Shown here piece after piece: positions 1 to 10,400 of a DNA stretch of 64,000 nt. Within the stretch, counting starts at the first letter, position 1, and every line of letters begins with the position of its first letter. The stretch covers positions 62,001-126,000 of the forward strand of contig CANGYJ010000009.1 of the NCBI GenBank assembly GCA_947458455.1, written 5' to 3'. Origin of the DNA: Verrucomicrobiaceae bacterium (lineage in GTDB: Bacteria; Verrucomicrobiota; Verrucomicrobiia; Verrucomicrobiales; Verrucomicrobiaceae). The translations under genes and the position numbers were made by a program. Under the pieces are notes generated by a model that saw nothing but the letters and a program-made list of their open reading frames with translations, was not told where the DNA came from and made no database searches.

Positions 1-43
1 CGCTCACGCCGCTTTTGGCAAAAGGAAGGTGAACCTCTCTGGC

Positions 44-1510
44 CTACTTCTTCGCTTTGTTTGGGATCTGCGGCTTCGCTTCGGGATGCTTGGCCAGAAG
101 CTTGCGAAGCTCCGCAAGCACTTCGGGCTGCTCGGCGGCGAGGTTCTTGGTTTCGGCGGGATCGTTCTGGTAATCGTAGAGTTCGAAAACGGCGGTCTCG
201 GGTGCTGCACCGGGCTTTTTCCATTCCACGAGGCGATGCCGCGCCGTGCGAATCGCACGGCCGATGAGTCCCTGTGGCCGCGGATACACATGAAGAACAT
301 GGTCACGCGTGCTCGCAGACGGATCGGCGAGCACTTGGGCAAAGCTGCTGCCATCGACCAGCTTGGGCGCGGGAAGTTTCGCCAACTCGGCAAGCGTCGG
401 ATAGATGTCACAGGTCTCGATGAGCGCTTCGGTGCGCTTTCCACCCGCAATGCCGGGCGCAGCGACGATGACGGGAATTCGCGCCGCCTGTTCATAATTC
501 GAGTGTTTGCACCACATGCCGTGATCACCCAGGTGCCAGCCGTGATCCCCCCACAGCACGATGATCGTGTTTTCGGCCAAGCCATTCGCGTCGAGCGCAT
601 CGAGCACCTTGCCGAGCTGCGCATCCATGTAGCTCGTGGCGGCATAGTAGCCGTGGATGAGGTGACGAGCCTGCTCGGGCGTCACCGGGCCTTTTTCAGG
701 CATGTCTTTGTATTGTCGCAATTCACCCCACGAGGTCGGCGCAAAGCCTGGAGCACCTTCGGGCGCTTTTTGAAGTTCCGGCAGCTTGAAGGCCGCGGCC
801 TCGTAGAGGTCCCAATACTTCTTGGGAGCCACAAACGGCAGGTGAGGCTTCAAAAAGCCGACGGCGAGGAAAAAAGGCTTCTCCGGCTTCGCCTTGGCCG
901 CCGCGAGACGCTTGATGGCCTCCTCGGCGATGATGCCATCACCGTAGCGATTGTCCGGCACATCAGCATTTTCCGTGGCAGCACCACGAGGCAGCTTCCA
1001 GGCCTCCTTTTTGTTCTCAAACAACGCCTGCTCGCGGGTGGACTCCGGCGGATTGTTCTCCGACAGCGCATAGCTGATCGTCTTCGGGCTGAAGTGCGGC
1101 ACGCTCCACGAGGCCTCGTCATTCACATTGCCATGGCCCACGTGGAAGATCTTCCCCAGCGCCTCCGTGCGATAACCCTGCGCCATGAAATGCTGCGGCA
1201 GCGTGACGGCATCTGGCACGGCTTGGCGAAAGTTCGTGCTCAATTCGTAAATGCCGAGCGTCTGCGGACGCAGGCCAGTGAGCAGCGTATTCCGCGAAGG
1301 CGAGCATACTGCCTGATTGCAAAACGCCTTCTCAAACACCACCCCGCGTGCCGCGAGCCGATCCATGTTCGGCGATTTCACGATCTTATCGCCATAGCAG
1401 CCGAGCACGGGCTTCAAATCATCCACGCAGATGAGCAGCACGTTCGGTTTGGAAGCCGCCACGAGCGTGGAGGAGAAACAAAAGAAGGAGAGAACGAGAT
1501 GGCGAAACAT
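44..1510 (-). CDS. Secreted sulfatase (iduronate-2-sulfatase-like)
   Basis: Type I sulfatase of the alkaline-phosphatase superfamily, expected to remove sulfate esters from sulfated polysaccharides outside the cytoplasm. The ATG at 1510 (488 aa) is chosen because it puts a signal peptide at residues 1-20, directly before the first metal-binding strand (ICVDD, 27-31). A longer reading to 1564 would add 18 residues ahead of the signal peptide. The signature C-S-P-S-R lies at 69-73, with Cys69 the residue converted to formylglycine. WGDHGWHLGDHG in the second half supplies further metal and active-site residues. It starts 14 bp after the stop of the M32 peptidase gene, so the two may be co-transcribed. 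The substrate cannot be read from the sequence. Confidence 0.93.
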   Translation of the reverse strand: MFRHLVLSFFCFSSTLVAASKPNVLLICVDDLKPVLGCYGDKIVKSPNMDRLAARGVVFEKAFCNQAVCSPSRNTLLTGLRPQTLGIYELSTNFRQAVPDAVTLPQHFMAQGYRTEALGKIFHVGHGNVNDEASWSVPHFSPKTISYALSENNPPESTREQALFENKKEAWKLPRGAATENADVPDNRYGDGIIAEEAIKRLAAAKAKPEKPFFLAVGFLKPHLPFVAPKKYWDLYEAAAFKLPELQKAPEGAPGFAPTSWGELRQYKDMPEKGPVTPEQARHLIHGYYAATSYMDAQLGKVLDALDANGLAENTIIVLWGDHGWHLGDHGMWCKHSNYEQAARIPVIVAAPGIAGGKRTEALIETCDIYPTLAELAKLPAPKLVDGSSFAQVLADPSASTRDHVLHVYPRPQGLIGRAIRTARHRLVEWKKPGAAPETAVFELYDYQNDPAETKNLAAEQPEVLAELRKLLAKHPEAKPQIPNKAKK

Positions 1511-1524
1511 AGACCCGAAGGTGA

Positions 1525-3000
1525 TTACCCCACATACCGCTCCCGCAGATGCGCCACATGCCATTTGGCATCCGTCGCCTTGCCGGTGGCCGCCTGCATG
1601 ATCTCCGTGGGCGTTAAAGCCGCGCCATAAGCATGCACGTGATCACGCAGCCACTTCAACAGCGGCGCGTAGTCGCATTTCTCCAGGCCGGTGGCGATCT
1701 TCTTGTTCTTCTTCGCCGTCGCGAAAAGCTGGGCGGCATTGAGATTCCCGAGCGTGTAGGTGGCGAAGTAACCGAGCCCTCCCATGCTCCAATGAATGTC
1801 CTGCAAGCAGCCTCGGCGATCATCCGGCGGCGTGAGGCCGAAAAGATCGCGAAACTCCTCGTTCCACACCTTGGGCACGTCTTTGACCGCCAGCTCCCCC
1901 TTCACCAGACGACGCTCGATGCCAAAGCGCAGCAGGATGTGCAGGTCATACGTCGCCTCATCGGCCTCCACGCGAATGAAACTGAACTCACTGCGCAGCA
2001 TCTCCTTCATGAAGGCATCCAGCTTCACCTTCTTCAGATGCGGGAAGAGCTCCTTCGCGCGTGGTAGCCACTTCGCCCAGAAGGTGCGGCTGCGGCCCAC
2101 ATGGTTCTCCCATAGGCGGCTCTGCGATTCGTGAATGCCCAGCGAGGCCGCGCTGCCGCTCGGCAGGCCGTAATCGAGTCCCGGCAGACCCTGCTCATAC
2201 AAACCGTGACCCGCCTCGTGCATCACACCGAAGAGCGACGAGAGAAAATCGCTCTCATCATACCGCGTCGTGAGCCGCACATCCCCCGCACCCAGCGTCG
2301 TGCAGAAAGGATGCGCCGTCGTGTCGATACGCCCGGCCTCAAAGTCGAAACCAAGGCTCTCCGCGATCTCGCGGTTCAGAATCTGCTGCTTCTCAATCGG
2401 GTAGCGTCCCTTCAAAACACCCGGTTTGACCTTCTTCGACTTCGCCACAGCTGCACGGGCGATTTCCGCCAGTTGCGGACGCAGCTTCTCAAACAGCGCC
2501 GCCACCTCGCGGGTCTTCGCGCCGCGTTCGTAGAGGTCCAGCAGTGCATCGTAAGGCTCGTCCGCGTAGCCAAAGAGGTCCGCCTTCCGCCTCGCGATGC
2601 TCAGCAAATGCTCCAGATGCGGCGCAAACATCGCGAAGTCCGATTTCTCCCTCGCCTCCGCCCACGCCGCCTTCGCGTGCGTGGCGGTCTCGCTCTCTTC
2701 TTGAACCAGTTTGGAGGGCAGCTTCGTCGCCCGATCAATGTCACGACGCAGGCCACGCACATTCGCCGCTTGGGTGGGCGTCTCCGGCATCTCCGTCTCG
2801 GCTTTATCGAGCAGCTTGCGAGTCTTCGCGGAGGTTAAAAGGCCATGCGCCTTGCCCGTGAGGTAAGACATCTGCCGGGCGCGGAAATCCAGCGCCTTGG
2901 CAGGCATGTAAGTTTCCTGATCCCAGCTCAGCACCGCCTCCGAGGAGGTCAGCAGCGAGATTTCCGAGACGATTTCACAAAGCGATTGGTAGGCGAACAT
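1525..3000 (-). CDS. Carboxypeptidase Taq family metallopeptidase (M32)
   Basis: Cytoplasmic zinc carboxypeptidase of family M32 (thermostable carboxypeptidase Taq type), which removes C-terminal residues from peptides. The 491-aa length is normal for the family. The zinc motif HEAGH is at about 261-265 and the IHESQSRLWEN segment, containing the third ligand, follows as in the family. The ATG at 3000 is preferred; an in-frame GTG at 3021 would add seven residues. No signal peptide is visible. The 5' end lies against the remnant of a toxin gene (2949-3116), which overlaps the first codons in another frame, so a rearrangement probably joined the two here. Confidence 0.93.
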   Translation of the reverse strand: MFAYQSLCEIVSEISLLTSSEAVLSWDQETYMPAKALDFRARQMSYLTGKAHGLLTSAKTRKLLDKAETEMPETPTQAANVRGLRRDIDRATKLPSKLVQEESETATHAKAAWAEAREKSDFAMFAPHLEHLLSIARRKADLFGYADEPYDALLDLYERGAKTREVAALFEKLRPQLAEIARAAVAKSKKVKPGVLKGRYPIEKQQILNREIAESLGFDFEAGRIDTTAHPFCTTLGAGDVRLTTRYDESDFLSSLFGVMHEAGHGLYEQGLPGLDYGLPSGSAASLGIHESQSRLWENHVGRSRTFWAKWLPRAKELFPHLKKVKLDAFMKEMLRSEFSFIRVEADEATYDLHILLRFGIERRLVKGELAVKDVPKVWNEEFRDLFGLTPPDDRRGCLQDIHWSMGGLGYFATYTLGNLNAAQLFATAKKNKKIATGLEKCDYAPLLKWLRDHVHAYGAALTPTEIMQAATGKATDAKWHVAHLRERYVG

Positions 3001-3116
3001 GGTGCCATGCTCTGGCAGCACCGCTGAGAACGATCAAGAGCGGATTCAGCCATTTCGCTGCTCCAACAGTTCTCGATGTCTTCTACGGCTTGCGGCAGGA
3101 CCACGACAGACTTCAT
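2949..3116 (-). pseudogene. Truncated ParE/RelE-type toxin remnant
   Basis: The ATG at 3116 overlaps the antitoxin stop codon by the 4-bp ATGA arrangement typical of toxin-antitoxin operons. The first 17 residues (MKSVVVLPQAVEDIENC) match the N-terminus of ParE/RelE toxins (beta-strand, then 'PxAxxDIE'). After that the frame loses all family resemblence and ends after 55 codons, where a complete toxin would have about 90-100. The last third runs into the start of the M32 peptidase gene in a different frame. I read it as a toxin gene cut off after its first 50 bases. It is too short for the fold and is presumably inactive. Confidence 0.6.
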
Positions 3117-3325
3117 GCGCGTCCCAGGCGCTGCTTGAGTTCGTCGAGCGTGAGGAAGTTCACGCCGCCAGCCTCAACCTGGGCGAGCCGTCCCGCGAGG
3201 ATTTTGCCATGCCATGCTGGCGAAGAGATTTCATCACGAGTCGTCGCGAGCGAATCCCAAAGCAGTTCCATGGCTTGAACGCGTTCGGAAGTGGTCATGC
3301 GTTCGACAGTATCGGCGGTGATCAT
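3113..3325 (-). CDS. Addiction-module antitoxin component (TIGR02574-like)
   Basis: Seventy-residue protein matching the small 'putative addiction module component' antitoxin family: an N-terminal helix with SERVQAMELLWDSLA, a central PAWH segment and a C-terminal LTLDELKQRL helix. Such proteins bind and neutralise a RelE/ParE toxin encoded immediately downstream. The start could also be the ATG at 3298. The downstream toxin frame overlaps by 4 bp but is truncated, so this antitoxin seems to be an orphan survivor. It is transcribed divergently from the gene at 3427. Confidence 0.75.
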   Translation of the reverse strand: MITADTVERMTTSERVQAMELLWDSLATTRDEISSPAWHGKILAGRLAQVEAGGVNFLTLDELKQRLGRA

Positions 3326-3426
3326 ACCACGATTCTATCCACCTGCCCCGCCACGGTCAATTCCTCCTTCACCAGTCGCTTTGGCAGTAGCCACCTCCCG
3401 CGCTCGTGCTATGGCTGCCGTCCGCT

Positions 3427-4974
3427 ATGTCCGCCGCTCCCTCTCCTGCCACGCCTCCGCGTTCGAATCGTGCCGTCCGCCTCTTCCTGGGTCTCGTCTG
3501 CTTCCTCGCGGGCGCGGCCATCATGGTGATCGAAATCAGCGCCTTCCGCCTGCTGGCACCTTACTTTGGCAACACCGTCTTCACTTCCACGGCGCTCATC
3601 GGCGTCATCTTGGTGGCATTCAGTGTCGGCGGCTATCTCGGTGGCTGGTTGGCAGATCGAAAGATGGCGCTCGACCTCATCGGCTGGCTGCTGGCCGGCG
3701 CCGCGGTGCTCACGCTGTTCATTCCAGCGCTGCACGCAGCCTTCAGCCTGCGTCTCAGTGCGGGCGGTGTCATCAGCGGCCCGGTGATGATCTCGCTCAT
3801 TCTCTTCTCGGTGCCCGGTGTGCTACTCGGAGCCGTTTCACCAGCCTCCGTGCGCTTTTACAGCCTGGCGGACAAAGACAGCCACATCGGTGCCTCGGCA
3901 GGCACGATCAGCATGCTCGGCTCGCTTGGCAGCTTCGTCGGCACCTTCTTCTCCGGCTTCTTCCTGCTGCCGAGCTTTGGCGTGAAGAGCATCTTCCTCG
4001 CCGCAGGCCTCGTCTTGCTGCTGCTGGCTGCGGCGGCCTTTGTGATGGCTCGGAATTCACTCAAGCAGCAGCTCCCCATCGTGCTCAGCGGCCTCCTCGC
4101 CGGCTTCATCGGCTGGCAATCGCAGCCACAGGCCATGAAGGACGTCCTCTACGAGCACGAGAGCGTCTATCACCACATCCGCGTGCTCGAAAACGGCGAG
4201 AAGCCGTATCGCTACCGCGTGCTGATGCTCGATTCCACCCAGGAAGGCGGCATGAATGCGGACAGTGGCGAACTCACGCTTCCCTACCAGGAATACTGGA
4301 AGCTCGCCCTGCTGCGTGAATCCGAAAAGGTGAACAGCGCCCTCTTCATCGGCGCGGGAGCCTTTGGCATGCCGGAGAATGTCTCGCGTGATTTCCCGGA
4401 AGCCAGCGTCGATGTCGTCGAGATCGACCCGCAGGTCATCGAGGTGGGTAAAAAGTTCTTCAAGCTCGACGAGCATCCCAAGGTGAAGGCGCACGCGGCG
4501 GATGCGCGACGTTTCCTGAACCTCGCCGCAGACAAAAAATGGGATCTCGTCTTTGGCGATGCCTACAACGGCCGTCACGCCATTCCATCGCATCTCGCCA
4601 CGCAGGAGTTTTTCCAGCAGATCGCCGATCACCTCACGCCGGACGGCGTTTACATCATGAACATCATCGCCAGCGTCAACGGCCCGCAGTCCGAGCTCAC
4701 CGCCGGCATCCTCTCCACCCTGCGAAACGTCTTTCCGCACATCCAAGTCTTCGGTGCTGGTGGTCGCCCGGATCAAACGCAGAACGTCATCTTGCTCTGC
4801 GGCCGTCAGGACCTCAGGCCGCGCTTCATGGACCGCTACTTTGCCAAAGACTCCTGGCAGCAGCGCCTCACCAGCCGCCTCATTCCCACCGGCCAGCTAC
4901 CGAAGCCCGGCATCGCCTTCACCGATGATCACAACCCCGTCGATGCCATCATCGCACGAGGTCTGCTGGAGTAG
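3427..4974 (+). CDS. Fused membrane domain / spermidine synthase-like protein
   Basis: 515-aa inner-membrane protein. The N-terminal half has several hydrophobic segments (from LFLGLVCFLAGAAIMVIEI through LLLAAAAFVMA), resembling the transporter-like half of 'fused MFS/spermidine synthase' proteins. The C-terminal half is an aminopropyltransferase-like Rossmann domain: a glycine loop ALFIGAGAFGMPE, an acidic ribose-binding motif VDVVEIDPQVIEVG, and FGDAYNG where polyamine synthases keep the catalytic Asp. ATG 3427 is chosen; a GTG at 3406 would add seven residues. No polyamine pathway genes adjoin it, so substrate and role are open. It converges with gcvH, nine bases away. Confidence 0.85.
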   Translation: MSAAPSPATPPRSNRAVRLFLGLVCFLAGAAIMVIEISAFRLLAPYFGNTVFTSTALIGVILVAFSVGGYLGGWLADRKMALDLIGWLLAGAAVLTLFIPALHAAFSLRLSAGGVISGPVMISLILFSVPGVLLGAVSPASVRFYSLADKDSHIGASAGTISMLGSLGSFVGTFFSGFFLLPSFGVKSIFLAAGLVLLLLAAAAFVMARNSLKQQLPIVLSGLLAGFIGWQSQPQAMKDVLYEHESVYHHIRVLENGEKPYRYRVLMLDSTQEGGMNADSGELTLPYQEYWKLALLRESEKVNSALFIGAGAFGMPENVSRDFPEASVDVVEIDPQVIEVGKKFFKLDEHPKVKAHAADARRFLNLAADKKWDLVFGDAYNGRHAIPSHLATQEFFQQIADHLTPDGVYIMNIIASVNGPQSELTAGILSTLRNVFPHIQVFGAGGRPDQTQNVILLCGRQDLRPRFMDRYFAKDSWQQRLTSRLIPTGQLPKPGIAFTDDHNPVDAIIARGLLE

Positions 4975-4983
4975 TTAAGGTGA

Positions 4984-5364
4984 TCACCCAATGTGCGCCG
5001 CATACGCTGCGGCCGTCATGAGCTTCTCCACCTCGGCTGGATTCGAGGGCTTAATCTTGAAGATGTAGCCACCGAGGTAAGGATCGGTGTTGATGAGGCC
5101 GGGCTCGTTTTGCAGCGCCTCGTTCACCGCCACGATCTCGCCACTGACGGGTGCATAAATGTCGCTCGCGGCCTTCACGGATTCGATCACGCACACCTGC
5201 TGGCCTGCCGTCACCACGGCTCCCACCTTCGGCAGATCGACAAAGACGACGTCCGTCAGTTCCGCCTGCGCATGATCCGTGATGCCCACTGGCGCGGGAT
5301 CCTGCATCGGGTCGATCCATTCATGGGAGTCACGGTAGCGGAGATTGTCGGGGATGTTGCTCAT
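4984..5364 (-). CDS. gcvH: Glycine cleavage system H protein
   Basis: Lipoyl carrier protein of the glycine cleavage complex; it shuttles the aminomethyl group from the P protein to the T protein. Length (126 aa) and sequence are typical. The lipoylation motif ESVKAASD places the lipoyl-lysine at Lys64, and the C-terminal [15 protein letters not shown] segment is conserved. It lies 12 bp downstream of gcvT on the same strand, so the two form an operon. gcvP, encoding the decarboxylase, is not in the window. Confidence 0.97.
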   Translation of the reverse strand: MSNIPDNLRYRDSHEWIDPMQDPAPVGITDHAQAELTDVVFVDLPKVGAVVTAGQQVCVIESVKAASDIYAPVSGEIVAVNEALQNEPGLINTDPYLGGYIFKIKPSNPAEVEKLMTAAAYAAHIG

Positions 5365-5376
5365 GGGTGGGTGGAG

Positions 5377-6486
5377 TTAGGCTTTGCGATAAAACGGCTT
5401 CTTCACGATTTCAGCCGGGAATTGGCGGCCGCGCACTTCAATTTCAATCTGGGTACCAAGAATGGCGATGGCACTCGGCAGGTAAGTCATGCCAATGCCG
5501 CCGCTGAGAGAGGGGGATTGCGTGCCGCTGCACACCTCGCCCACGATTTGCCCGCCGTGGAGCACCGAATAGTGCGGACGCGGCGGCGGAGCCGTGCCCG
5601 TCATGCGAAAGGCCGCCAGCTTGTCCGGCATGCCATTGGCTTTTTGCGCCGCGAGAGCTTCACGACCCGTGAAATCCCCTTTCTCCATCGCCACGAAGAA
5701 ACCGAGCCCGGCCTGGAGCGGCGTGCGTTCCTCGCTGAGGTCGTTTCCATAAAGCGGGTAGCCCATTTCGAGGCGCAGCGTGTCGCGTGATCCGAGGCCG
5801 CAAGGGACGCCGCCTTCGGCTTTGACCGCATCGACGATGCTGCGGAACCAGGTGACCGCTTTTTCAATCGGGACAAAGAACTCAAAGCCATCCTCGCCAG
5901 TGTAACCCGTGCCGCAGAGCCACATCGGACCGTTTTCCGTCATACTGATGAGGATCGTGTTCTTCTCGGGATAGGGAGCGCTTTTCTCAAACACCCGCTG
6001 AAACACCTCGCGACTGCGTGGTCCCTGCACCGCGAGGCCGGCGGTGAAGTCGCTCGCATTCGCCATCATCACGTCATCCTCCTCGGTGAGCTGCTTTTCG
6101 AGCTGCTCCCAGTCCGCATCAATGCGGGAGGCATTCACGACGAGAAAAAACTCCCGCTCACTTGTGCGGTAGGCGATCAAATCATCCACCACGCCGCCCT
6201 TGTCATTGAGCAGCAGCGTGTATTGGCCCTGGCCCGGAGAAAGCTTCGACACATCATTCGTCAGCGTGCGGTTCAAAAAAGCCGCCGCACCTTTGCCGCT
6301 CACGAGAAGCTGACCCATGTGAGAAATGTCGAACACGCCGGCGGCATTCCGCACCGCCTTGTGTTCCTCCACGATGCCCGTGTATTGCACCGGCATCTCC
6401 CAGCCCGCGAAAGGCACCATGCGGCCTCCGAGTTCGAGATGCACATCGTGAAGCGGCGTTCGGCGGAGGGAGGTGGATTCAGTCAC
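5377..6486 (-). CDS. gcvT: Aminomethyltransferase (glycine cleavage T protein)
   Basis: Transfers the methylene group from lipoyl-bound aminomethyl on the H protein to tetrahydrofolate and releases ammonia. The 369-aa length is standard. Hallmarks are the N-terminal [25 protein letters not shown], the folate-binding region around DISHMGQL, and TGEDGFEFF in the middle. The start is a GTG at 6486 aligned with the usual N-terminus; no Shine-Dalgarno sequence precedes it. It is followed by gcvH after 12 bp and preceded by an AraC-type regulator gene on the same strand 33 bp upstream. Confidence 0.97.
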   Translation of the reverse strand: MTESTSLRRTPLHDVHLELGGRMVPFAGWEMPVQYTGIVEEHKAVRNAAGVFDISHMGQLLVSGKGAAAFLNRTLTNDVSKLSPGQGQYTLLLNDKGGVVDDLIAYRTSEREFFLVVNASRIDADWEQLEKQLTEEDDVMMANASDFTAGLAVQGPRSREVFQRVFEKSAPYPEKNTILISMTENGPMWLCGTGYTGEDGFEFFVPIEKAVTWFRSIVDAVKAEGGVPCGLGSRDTLRLEMGYPLYGNDLSEERTPLQAGLGFFVAMEKGDFTGREALAAQKANGMPDKLAAFRMTGTAPPPRPHYSVLHGGQIVGEVCSGTQSPSLSGGIGMTYLPSAIAILGTQIEIEVRGRQFPAEIVKKPFYRKA

Positions 6487-6519
6487 AGCCCGCGCATCGT
6501 GGGAAGCGGCTGCCTTTTG

Positions 6520-7362
6520 TCAAACCACCCCGCCGCGATACTCGCCCGGTGCCACACCCACCCAGCGGCGGAAGACGCGGGAGAAAATCGCCGCGTTCGC
6601 ATAGCCCACACTGGCCGCCACGACCTCCAGCTTGTCGTTTTCGCGTTCTAGGAGACGACGCGCCAGCTCCATGCGCAGGCAGGTGAGGTGCTGCATCGGG
6701 CTGCGGCCCAGTTCCTTCATGCAGAGGCGGCGCAGATGCTCCGGGCTGCAATGACTGCGGTGCGCCAGCTCCGCCAGCGTCCAGTCACGACGCAAATCCT
6801 GCTCCACATCGGCCCACAGCTTCGCCACACGCGGTTCTTTGCTCCGCCACGGCTGCGCGATGCGGCGGATGGTGCCATGGAGCAGCTCCAGCCAGTGATG
6901 CAGCATGCGCGGCTCCTTTTCACACTCCCATTCAGCCCGCAGGCCACTGATGATGCGCCCGATCTCCTCCGCCTGCGCCACCGGCATCACCGGCGACGCC
7001 GCACCGACGACCGGCGTCACAAAACTCGGCTCATCATAGCGCACCCACGCGAAACACCACCTTTCACGCCCTTTTGCCTCGAAGGCATTCAGCACCCTCG
7101 GCGGCGCCAGGCACACCATGCCCGGCTTCACCCGCTGCCAGCGTCCATCGAGCAAAATCGAGCCCTCGCCGCTCACACAGGCCATCACAAAACTCCCCTC
7201 TGGCGTCATCCGCACCCGCCGATACGGCGGCAACGCCTCATCCATGCCCAGCCTAGCGATGCGGTGCGTGCTCATTTCCGCACAATCACACGCCTCGATC
7301 ACCCAGCGGCGGGTTTTCGGCCCGTCGATGGTGGTTTCAGCCAGATCACCCTTGGTTTGCAT
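6520..7362 (-). CDS. AraC-family transcriptional regulator
   Basis: Transcription factor with an N-terminal cupin-like sensor region (about residues 30-120, including GEGSILLDGRWQRVKPGMVC) and a C-terminal double helix-turn-helix (about 185-278; WTLAELAHRSHCSPEHLRRL, then VGYANAAIFSRVFRRWVG), the AraC/XylS signature. ATG 7362 gives 280 aa; a GTG at 7380 is an alternative. It is divergent from the large PVC cytochrome gene at 7471 and lies upstream of gcvT on the same strand. AraC regulators of this size usually sense a sugar and control a neighbouring catabolic gene, so the divergent gene is the likelier target (inference). Confidence 0.9.
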   Translation of the reverse strand: MQTKGDLAETTIDGPKTRRWVIEACDCAEMSTHRIARLGMDEALPPYRRVRMTPEGSFVMACVSGEGSILLDGRWQRVKPGMVCLAPPRVLNAFEAKGRERWCFAWVRYDEPSFVTPVVGAASPVMPVAQAEEIGRIISGLRAEWECEKEPRMLHHWLELLHGTIRRIAQPWRSKEPRVAKLWADVEQDLRRDWTLAELAHRSHCSPEHLRRLCMKELGRSPMQHLTCLRMELARRLLERENDKLEVVAASVGYANAAIFSRVFRRWVGVAPGEYRGGVV

Positions 7363-7470
7363 CTCCGCATTAAAGACCACTCCACCGTTCTGTCACGCAC
7401 AGGTGCATTTCAGGCATGACACCGTGCATGCGTTCCTGCTAGCCTGCGTGCTTCATTCCGTATTAACACC

Positions 7471-10400
7471 ATGCGCCTCGCCCTCCTCTTCGCCCTTTGC
7501 CCTTTGCTCTTCGCTGCCGTCCACGCGGAACCCATCAGTCTCTTCGACGGCAAAACACTCGACGGCTGGGACTTTGATCCCGCCATGTGGCGTGTCGAGG
7601 ACGGCGTCATCACTGGCGGCTCCACGACGGAGAAGATCAAAAAGAACGACTTCATCAGCACGAAGCAGTCCTACATGAACTTCGAGCTGAAGCTCAAAAT
7701 CAAGGTCAGCGGCGATCCGAAGACCGGCATGCTGAATAGCGGCATCCAGATCCGCAGTGTGCGTGAGGGCAGCGCCATGAGCGGTTATCAGGTGGACTGC
7801 GGCGCGGGCTGGTTCGGCAAAATCTACGACGAGCACCGCCGCAACAAAGTCATCTGGGCACCCACGCCCGAGCAGCAGGCCGCGCTCGACAAGGCCATCG
7901 ACGTCTTCGGCTGGAACGAATACCGCATCCGCGCCGAAGGCCCGCGCATCCAGACCTGGATCAATGGCGTCCACTGCATGGACTACACCGAGACCGATCC
8001 GAACATCGCCCTCGACGGCCACATCGCCCCGCAGGTGCATAGTGGCGGCGTTTGCCTCGTGCAGGTCAAAGAGGTCACCATCGAAGAACTCCCCGTCACC
8101 CCCGGCGCTCCGACTTGGCAGACCGTCAAAAAGGTCAATCACGTCAATACAGTCAAACCCACCCCTAAACGCGACATTTCCTACAACGACGTCCAAGGCA
8201 CCTCCAAAACCGCCGAGGAGCAGCAAAAGCTCTTCCACCTGCCAGAAGGCTACGAAATCGAACTCGTCGTGCAGGAAAGCGAAGGCCTGGGCAAATTCGT
8301 CAGCGTTTATTTCGATCAACGCGGCCGCCTGTGGACGCAGACCGCGCTGGAGTATCCCGTCGATTCGAATGAAAACCCCGCTGCCGCCGAGGCCGTGTAT
8401 GCGGGCAAGGGCAAGGACAAAGTGCTCGTCTATCCGCGGGAGTCTTTGAACGCGAAGATTCCCGCAGGTGGACTCACGAATCCCACCGTCTTCGCCGACG
8501 GCCTCGCCATCCCGCTCGGCATCCTGCCCTGGGGCGCGGGCGATACCTGCTACGTGCAGCACGGCCACGATTTGAAGCTCTACAAAGACACGAACGGCGA
8601 CGGCAAAGCGGACACCTTTGACGTCGTTCTTACCGGCTTCGGCGTGCAGGACTCGCACCTCTTTCCGCATCAGTTCACCCGGGCCCCCGGCGGCTGGATC
8701 TGGATGGCGCAGGGCCTTTTCAACAACAGCAAAGTCCACAAACCCGGCAGCGATGTCGTGGTCGATTGGCCCAAGTGCAGCATGGCCCGCATGCGGCCCG
8801 ACGGCAGCGAGTTCGAGGTCATCAGCACCGGCCCGAACAACATCTGGGGCCTCGTCATCACCGGCGAAGGCGAGACCTTCATCCAGGAGGCGAACGACTA
8901 CGGCTACCCCGTCATGCCCTTCCACGAATACGCCTACTACCCCGGCGGCATGGAGGCATTGAAGAAGAGCTACCAGCCCGATTTCCCGCCCCAGGCCGAG
9001 TTCCGCATGGGCGGCACGGGCTTGAGCGGTCTCGCGCTGATTGAGAGTGGCACGCTCTCTCCGAAAGTGGTTTCGTCTTCAGCCGATTCTTCCATACCTG
9101 CGGCTAAAGGCACAGCCACTTACTCGATGGGCGTCGCCAATCCCATCACCTCCAAGATTCAAACCATCGCCATGCACCGCGACGGTGCGTATTGGAAGCT
9201 CGCCCAGCTCCCCGACCTCATCACCTGCGACGATCCTTTCTTCCGCCCCGTCGCCCTCACCAACGGCCCCGACGGCTGCATCTACATCGTCGATTGGTAT
9301 AACAAGATCATCTCCCACAACGAGGTCCCGCGGGCGCATCCTGATCGTGACAAGACGCGTGGACGCATTTGGCGCGTGAAGCCCAAGTTCGTAGTTCGGG
9401 CTTCAGCCCGTTCTGGAACCGCCGAAGAACGGGCTGAAGCCCGAACTACCAGCGAAATCCCCGACTTCACCAAACTCAGCACCGAGGAGCTTGTCGCGTC
9501 GCTTGGTCAAGAGCCAGTCGCGAAGGCGCATCTCGCATGGCAAGAGCTACTCGATCGCAAACAGCTCCCGCAGACCCATTTCGCCGCTCAGGAGTATCTC
9601 GCCAGCAGCCAATTCAGTCAGATCAGTCAGATCGGTCGGAATCTGTCCGATCAAACCATCGCAGCCCTCCTCGCCTGCGCCAAACCCAGCCTCCCCAACG
9701 GCCCCACCATCGCCTCCTCCCGCGTTGCCAAGCAGCTCCCCGTGCGCGAGGCCTATGACCGCGAGTTCGAGCGCTTCCTCGTCCGCATGTTTCTGGAGCG
9801 TCATCCCGACCTCGTCGCGAAGTTCCTCGACTCCGAAGCCGCTACGAAGCTGCCCGTGGAGGCCCGCGTGCTCGCCTCGCTCGCATTGGAACCAAAGGCC
9901 AGCGCCTCCCGCGTCGCCAAACTGCTCCCTCAGCTCGACCGCGCCCCGAATGACGAAGAACTACTCTGCCTCGCCCAGTTCCCCGCCGAAGCTGGTGTCG
10001 GCAAGGCTCTCCAAGCACTCCTCACCCACGAAAAATCCCGCGCCGCCGTCGCCGAGAAGCTACTAGCCCAGCGCACGAAGCTCGATGCGAAGCAGATCGC
10101 GCCGCTGCTAAGTGAAACGGCGAAGCAGATGGTGCTGGCAAGTGATGCGGGCACTCCTGCCCGCAATGAAAACGCATCCGCTGCGGGCAAGAGTGCCCGC
10201 ATCACCTTGGGGCTTCAGCTTATCAGCGGCTTCCAGCTCACGGCGCTCGAAGCAGACTTGGTGTCGCTCGTCAAGGAAGCCAAAGACAAAAGCAACATCC
10301 TCACCACCCTCCGCGATCTCCGCAGCGCCGAACCCGATCTCTTCGCCTCCCTCGCCCAATCCGATCCCGATCCTCTCACGCGCGATGCCGCGCTCGAAGC

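Noticed and set aside
29-1630. 533-residue plus-strand reading frame opposite the first sulfatase
   Set aside because: It is antisense to a gene with signal peptide and catalytic motif; its product is Arg-rich and without recognisable domains, as expected in high-GC DNA.
7453-8925. 490-residue minus-strand frame over the PVC cytochrome gene
   Set aside because: Mirror frame of a clearly coding sequence, Val/Asp/Gly-rich without family motifs.
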